Below are positions 7,101 to 11,417 of a stretch of 11,417 bases of DNA, piece after piece. Source of the stretch: Pavlovales sp. CCMP2436 (lineage: Eukaryota; Haptophyta; Pavlovophyceae; Pavlovales); NCBI GenBank assembly GCA_026770615.1, contig MU631784.1, positions 88,892 to 100,308 of the forward strand, in the 5' to 3' direction. Made by a program: the position numbers and the translations under genes. Each line of letters starts with the position of its first letter. Positions within the stretch are counted from its first letter, which is position 1. The notes under the pieces are model-generated. The model searched no databases, had not been told where the DNA came from, and saw only the letters and a list, made by a program, of their open reading frames with translations.

Positions 7101-7398
7101 GCGCCGGCGTGCTACCTGCTGCATCCCGGCGTTGAGAGAAAATCAGTGTGTTTGCCTTTCCCTGTGTGGTTGGCACCAGGTGCCGGCGGGACAGATGCTA
7201 CATTCAAATTATCATTATAGTTCGTACTTAGTTACTGTTAGTGACCATCCGAATTTCTGAATTCGGAAAAGAAAACCATCGATTCATTATGGCTAGCTTG
7301 GGGATTTCGCGCAGCAGCCTCGGGATTCTGAATCTGGATCGTTGCATGAGCTGACAGCAGCGTTATGACTAGCTAGCACTATTCACCGAGAGGAGATG
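7101..7398. other. Convergent 3' spacer between oxidase and GT29
   Basis: No gene is seen. It contains a perfect 7-bp inverted repeat, CCGAATT-TCTG-AATTCGG, at 7249-7266, and an AT-rich tract around 7200-7240 that could hold 3'-end signals. Both flanking genes end here. Confidence 0.5.
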
Positions 7399-8991
7399 TC
7401 ACCGAGTCGCCGCCAACTTCGGTCCGTGCAGAGTCTGCGGATAGTCGCAATGCTCCAGGCGCGCGATCTCGAAGTCAAAGTCGCACGCGGCGCGCAGCTT
7501 GTGGTAGAAGCGCATGTGCGACGTGTAGCGCGCGGCCATCTGATCGAATTTGGCGTGGGCTTGGTGTCCCAGTAGTGGTTGCGCTCGTCGACGCGCTTCC
7601 GTGCGCATGCGCGCTTGCAGTCGCACGCGTGGAAGCCGTAGATGCGCACCTTGTCGCACAGCAGCAGCGCCTCGGTGAGTAGTACCGTGCTCGTCGAGCA
7701 GTGCACCTGCGAGAACTTTGGGATGCCCACGCCCATCGGGTGCCACGGTTTCCACTCGTTGGAGCGCGCGGAGGCTCCGAACTTTGCGGCGATCGAGGTG
7801 AGGTTGACGTCGAGAGCTGCGAGCACCGAATCGCCGAGCGCGACGCCTGACTGCAGGAAGAGAAAGTTGTAGAGCTCCATGATGTGCCGGCGGCTCAGGT
7901 AGTCGGGCCTCGGCTCGCCGCGGCCCGCGGCGATCCTGGCCTTCTCGGCGAGGAACTTTGCGTGCTCGGCAGTCGGGTCGCGGATCGAGGGCGGGTCCTG
8001 GTTCTTGATGACGATCGTCTCGTCCCCACCCTGCCGCACCCCGCCCAGGCTCTCCCGCCGTGCGCCGATCACGCTCTCCACCGGGTTGATCACGCGCACC
8101 TAATTATTATTATTATTAGTAGTAGTAGCATATTTACTAAAATAAATTATGCCCCCGCTCGTATCGTGGTGCGGTTGCCAACGTACTTCTGGTAGCCGTT
8201 CACCTTAACCATGTTGGCGCGGAACACGGCGTCGTGCCGGTCTATCTCTTTGCCGTCCTCGTACAGCAGCACCTCGGGCGACGAGCCGACGACCGCGCAC
8301 GTGCGGTAGCGCAGACGGCGCACCTGCTCGTAGCCAGGCAGCTGCTCGAAGAGCTGCTTGCGCCGTGCCGGGGGCCAACTGCCCGCGCGCAGCCGCGGGC
8401 TCACTCGTCGAGCGGACCGTGCGCCGTCTGTACGGGCCGGGTCTAGACGATTGAGGCCATGTTCTCGTTGAACGGGTACTCGAGAGACTCCCTCGGCGCC
8501 TTCCAGCAGCCGGCAGCGGGAACTCGCCTGGTGGTGGCCTGGCTCGCGCCCGAAGTTATGGTAACCAGCGAGGGCTGAGTCGCAGTAGCGATTCTGGGCG
8601 TAACCGGGTCGCGCCCAGGCCTCGCCGCGTGCGCGCGTCCTCTCTCGTCGAGCTCCTGCGCACTCGGGAGCGCGAGCGGGAAGTCGCTTCCCGGGCTCAC
8701 CGGAATCCCCAGCGCGGCAGCAGTGGCAGCGGATGCAGCGCTCGGCGCTGCGTCGCTCGCCGGCGCTCTCGGTGCCACGTCAACACTCGCGGCCCACGGA
8801 GCTGCGACGGAGCGCTCCAACCGTTCCGACGGCAGGAGCAGCCCGCGCAGCACGACGAGAAGCAGCGCGGCGATCGCCACGAGCCGGAGAGACGGGCTGC
8901 GGCGGCGAAGGAGGCAAAGGCGCACGCGGACTGCCGTCTCGTTCACCATCTGCCTCACCTGGTTCATGTGCCCGCATCGCTCATCTCTCAT
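7399..8991 (-). CDS. GT29-family sialyltransferase-like protein, type II membrane, with frame breaks
   Basis: Golgi-type glycosyltransferase predicted to move a sialic-acid-like sugar from a CMP donor to a glycan. From the ATG at 8991, a short basic cytosolic tail is followed by one hydrophobic segment (LVAIAALLLVVLRGLLL) and an Ala/Ser/Pro-rich stem, as in type II Golgi enzymes. Sialylmotif L follows (RTCAVVGSSPEVLLYEDGKE to VGNRTTIR). After a 59-nt intron (8158-8100) comes sialylmotif S (VHCSTSTVLLTEALLLCDK, then VRIYGF), then motif III-like NHYWD. The motif VS region (HAKFDQMAARYTSHMRFYHK) is in another frame, so one base seems missing near 7556-7560 at a C-run. A similar one-base break lies at 8443-8455, where the stem frame hits TAG before the motif L frame. 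This is a recent pseudogene or assembly error. The classical VS H-x4-E is not exact. The donor sugar is unproven. Confidence 0.78.
8100..8158 (-). other. GT29 intron (59 nt), apparently GC-AG
   Basis: Motif L ends in TTIR, after which the minus strand reads GCGGGGGC, an AT-rich tract with TAC/TAA triplet runs, then ATTAG before the next open frame (VRVINPVES). No GT donor fits, so the best solution is a GC-AG intron in phase 0. An alternative boundary a few bases away cannot be excluded. Confidence 0.55.
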
Positions 8992-9256
8992 ACGCAGCGG
9001 AGCGGGGCACCGCCGGCGGTGGGTTTTGGTGATTTCAAACCTTTTTTGTTTTGAAAAGACGTCAAAATCAGCCGACGAGCTCGGGCTTGGCGCTGTACTT
9101 CTCGCTGGACTCGACACGCAGCGGCGATGGGCTGGGTGTCGCGCAGGACTCCGGGCTGAGTGTCACCGAGCTGGATGCGTCTGTATCGGCCTCGAATACA
9201 GCGGAGGGCGAGCGCGCGACCGGGGCAGACGCGCCTTCGCCCCCGAGCCCGTGTAG

Positions 9257-9921
9257 CCGTCGCTGAGCGCACTCGTCGCGAAGGACTCGGCGCTCGCGGA
9301 CGCCGCCGTCGCGGCTGACGCACCAGCCTCGCTTTCCGGCGACGCCTCGCTCGGGCAGGGCGCGGCAATGAACGAGAGCGCAACCGTCGGAGAGGGTGCC
9401 GCACCTGTGGCTGCCGATGGCGCTGAGGACCTGGCCAACGGTAAGGCATAGCAGGACAAGCACACCCGCTTCATGCGCTCTGCGCGGGCTGCAAAGGCGG
9501 ATGCTGTGCACAGCGTCCCTCTGCCGACCGTTCAGACGCGCGTGCGCAAGCCGAAGGCGCAGTTCAGCCCCACCGCCAATGAGGGGCGGCCTCAGCTCGC
9601 GCCTTCTGCCCGGCGGGGGCAGAACGCGCGCGGCAGTGATGGGGGGATGTCGTCGCAGGCGCAGGCGGCGCAGGCGATCAGCGGCGAGGAGGAGGAGGAG
9701 GAGGGGGAGAAGAAGAAGGAGGAGGAGGATGACGACGAGGATAAGGAGTATGCGGAGGGGCTCATGAGGAAGGAGCCGCCGAAGCGCGCACGCGCGCGCA
9801 AGGGGGCTTCAAAATCGTCGGGCGTGATCCAAGCCGGCCTCACGATCTACGTTGGCTCCTGCTCGATCAACCCGAAGATGCAGCTCGTGTGCCACCCTGA
9901 GCACCACATCCTTGATAAATA
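9257..9921 (+). CDS. Possible low-complexity acidic/basic protein with an in-frame TAG
   Basis: One frame is open from 9257 apart from a TAG at 9449-9451. The upstream part is Ala/Asp/Glu/Ser-rich; the downstream part, which could start at the ATG at 9473, has a basic stretch (RVRKPKAQFSP), a run of Glu with Lys and Asp (about 9685-9750), another basic stretch (KRARARKG), and then a more structured end containing GLTIYVGSCSINPKMQLVCH. The acidic-then-basic layout is common in nuclear proteins, but no domain was recognised. It probably continues past an intron starting near 9922 (GTATTT), since the frame decays into AT-rich sequence carrying a dispersed repeat. No later exon could be fixed. 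The opposite strand is also partly open. Confidence 0.3.
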
Positions 9922-9970
9922 TGTATTTAGTAGCATTAAATTAATCCAGGTTTATACAACAATTAAGTAA

Positions 9971-10370
9971 CGCCAGTTAGCAACAAAAAGAATTGTCTAC
10001 TCAAAGTTATACTTATGATCGTGTAAATATCTAAAAAAAACGTCCGGTCCCGTTCGCGGTCTCCCAGTTAAAATTGGGACCAGCTTCCGAGCCCCCGGAT
10101 ACCGTCATCCCCGCTAAGACTGATCAGGCACACGACTGTCGACGACACTCGACTTGCGCGCTGATCAACTTCTGCTGCATCTCGCTCGTCTCGAAATGCG
10201 GCTCGCCTGCGCACGCACCGCACCTACAGCACATAATAAAAGCAGAGAAAGTGAACTTCTGCGCCAGCCCACCTCCCCTCCCCCTTACCCCCACCCTCTC
10301 CTTACTTGTCAGTTGTTCTTCTAAATTTCTCGTGTCGCCTCGAAGTGTGTCGTGTTGGCGTCGATGGTGA
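9971..10370. other. AT-rich then mixed region with a dispersed repeat; no firm gene
   Basis: 9971-10020 is AT-rich and intron-like, followed by the repeat block at 10021-10113. 10125-10240 is open on both strands over a short span and could be an exon on either, but nothing decides it. 10260-10320 is pyrimidine-rich. Confidence 0.35.
10021..10113 (+). repeat. Dispersed repeat block, related to 5458-5575
   Basis: It shares GTGTAAATATCTA, the GTCCGGTCCCGT and CGGTCTCCCAGT blocks, and GGGACCA / CCGAGC / CGGATACCGTCAT in the same order as the copy in oxidase intron 1, with a shorter middle. This placement after a coding-like segment suggests that it too may lie in an intron. Confidence 0.8.
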
Positions 10371-11067
10371 TTACGCATATTTGTCTGCCTTGCCCGCTGC
10401 GCGATGCCAGGAGCAATTCACCGAGGGTCTTTTTCTGCCGTACTCTACCTCCTGTAGTAGCTCGGTGTATCCATGTGGTACTGCCGACCGCGGTTGGTGC
10501 GGGGTGTATGCGTAATATAGGTCGATAATGTCGCTCACTTTAAATTGCCGGGGTCTCTGCTTAGTTTCAGCACCGCGATGTCTGTTCCCATGACTGTCGC
10601 TATGCTGTGGAGCATGTTGTCTGACATCCATGCGGCCTGGTTTACTGGGAAGTGGGGAAGGCCGTGTTTTGCTTGCGCTGCTCTTGGGCCGGCTCTTAGA
10701 AAAGGCGTAACGTACGGGGATTATCCGCGGTATCCGTGGGGCCCCGTGGGCCCCCGGACTATGTGACAAGTTAGTTATATCTTAGTCACATAGGCGCCTC
10801 CGGCGGGGCCCCCGGGGGCCCTGCGGGGCTTTCTAAGAGCCGGCTCTTGGCCAGAAGTTGGGTCGCTTACTGTGGTCTAGGTCATTCCCCATGGGGTCAT
10901 CAGGGTCTATATCCGGTCTGTATAGCCTGAGGGCCTTCTTAACCTCCACCGGGAGGGCGATTGCTAGTGTGATTGCCGCCTCCCGTATTTGTAAGGTTGC
11001 GTTTAAAAATAAGAAATCCAGATAATCCTGATCATATTCTCCGATGGTAAAGGTTGATTCAGGTACA
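10371..11067 (-). pseudogene. Broken unrecognised gene split by a foldback element
   Basis: Three coding-like minus-strand segments run in order. First, 11067-10843, after a good acceptor (TAATTAGCAG), has a segment rich in acidic and aliphatic residues ending in RPNFWPR, and runs into a TAG at 10833-10835 inside the foldback element. Second, 10687-10535 continues with KHGLPHFPVNQAAWMSDNML and then a hydrophobic stretch with MGTDIAVLKL, ending at TGA. Third, the frame one base back continues with VSDIIDLYYAYTPHQPR to a stop at 10371. Removing the foldback plus one 8-bp repeat fuses the first two exactly in frame. The second passes to the third at TTTAAAG. The W-x-S/D...IAVL pattern is faintly like OTU cysteine proteases, but no catalytic Cys block is visible here, so that is only a suggestion. 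Its codons are less GC-rich than the enzyme genes, consistent with element or foreign origin. Confidence 0.5.
10688..10842. mobile_element. 155-bp foldback (MITE-like) insertion with 8-bp target duplication
   Basis: GCTCTTGG at 10680-10687 and 10843-10850 flanks the element exactly. The ends are inverted copies: GCCGGCTCTTAGAAA at 10688-10702 against TTTCTAAGAGCCGGC at 10830-10844. GC-rich arms follow (about 10738-10757 against 10810-10829), then an inner pair, CTATGTGAC at 10759-10767 and GTCACATAG at 10785-10793. Most of the element can therefore fold on itself. It carries no ORF of its own and interrupts a minus-strand coding frame. Confidence 0.8.
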
Positions 11068-11164
11068 CTGCTAATTACATATAATGAAGTAAAATATGAA
11101 TACTATCAATACAACAGTATTATTATTATTAATTAATTAAAGTTTTAAACGAATCTACTAAGTC

Positions 11165-11417
11165 TAGTTGGGTCGAAATCCGAATTAGTGGCGCGATTCC
11201 GCACTGGGGAGGGGGAAAGGCGGTGGCCGGGTCGAAGAAGTAGACATCGTTCGCCCCTGCGCGCTAAGTGTCGATAGCTGCTGTCGAATAGAGCCCTCCT
11301 CGAGGGTCGGAGCCCAATTTGTGTGCCTCTCGTGTGCCTCTGGGGTCGAGAACATACTAAAGGTAACTAACATTTCCGATTCTCAGCGTTCGGAAGCGAA
11401 AAGAAAGTCATGGTTCC
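11165..11417 (+). mobile_element. Second copy of the left end of the 1606-3240 element, cut by the window edge
   Basis: From TAGTTGGGTCGAAATC onward the sequence follows 1606-1870 in order, sharing GAAGAAGTAGACAT, GCGCGCTAAGTGTCGATAG, TGTCGAATAGAG, GTTTGCCTCTGGGGTCGA-type and AAGAAAGTCA(C/T)GGTTCC blocks, with scattered substitutions and small indels. In the minus direction a short frame with STPEA and TMSTSS is open in this copy but broken in the first, so it may be the less decayed one. It probably continues to the right of the window. Confidence 0.8.

Noticed and set aside
8101..8130. Triplet microsatellite as an independent feature
   Set aside because: It lies inside the inferred GT29 intron and needs no separate explanation.
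8723..9256. Plus-strand open frame opposite the GT29 5' region
   Set aside because: It runs antisense to the membrane anchor and stem of a gene with recognisable sialylmotifs downstream, and it has no recognisable domain.
9068..9511. Minus-strand frames with a hydrophobic or Ser/Ala-rich opening opposite the acidic plus frame
   Set aside because: No family motifs and no supporting downstream coding; the plus frame better matches the continuous acidic/basic protein, although the evidence is weak either way.
10738..10829. GC-rich hairpin as a structured RNA or terminator
   Set aside because: The 8-bp flanking duplication and the frame restored by its removal make an inserted foldback element the better explanation.

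Overview
This window looks like nuclear DNA of a GC-rich unicellular eukaryote, most likely a microalga; a haptophyte or pelagophyte would fit, but this is inference. The evidence is intron-split genes with GT-AG and apparently GC-AG introns, GC-rich exons against AT-rich introns and spacers, many small dispersed repeats, and a Golgi-type GT29 sialyltransferase-like gene. No tRNA, rRNA, CRISPR array or bacterial-style operon was recognised.

Layout. 1-109: a 55-bp tandem duplication. 297-1532 (+): single-exon amidohydrolase of the Amidohydro_2 type with a long N-terminal extension. 1606-3240: a candidate mobile element with imperfect terminal inverted repeats, a minus-strand ORF holding a 45-bp minisatellite, two copies of a hairpin and an 81-bp-spaced tandem duplication; a second copy of its left end runs off the window at 11165-11417. 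3416-4901 (-): scattered coding-like pieces of one or more unrecognised genes, one interrupted by a dispersed repeat. 4823-7100 (+): a complete four-exon FAD amine/polyamine oxidase. 7399-8991 (-): GT29 sialyltransferase-like gene, convergent with the oxidase, with one short intron and two apparent one-base frame breaks. About 9257-9921 (+): a weakly supported low-complexity acidic/basic protein containing an in-frame TAG. 10371-11067 (-): a broken gene split by a 155-bp foldback element.

The most interesting pattern is shared insertion behaviour. Oxidase introns 1 and 2 are each bounded by an exact 8-bp direct repeat in register with the splice sites, as expected for introner-type introns made by DNA transposon insertion. 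The foldback element at 10688-10842 is also flanked by an exact 8-bp direct repeat, and removing it together with one repeat copy rejoins two reading frames exactly. Intron 1 also carries sequence blocks found again at 3650-3736 (inverted, inside another coding-like region) and at 10021-10113. Together these suggest active or recently active small elements with 8-bp target-site duplications, some landing as spliceable introns and others breaking genes.

The three recognisable enzymes (amidohydrolase, amine oxidase, sialyltransferase-like) have no evident shared pathway; they read as ordinary eukaryotic neighbours separated by repeat-rich spacers.
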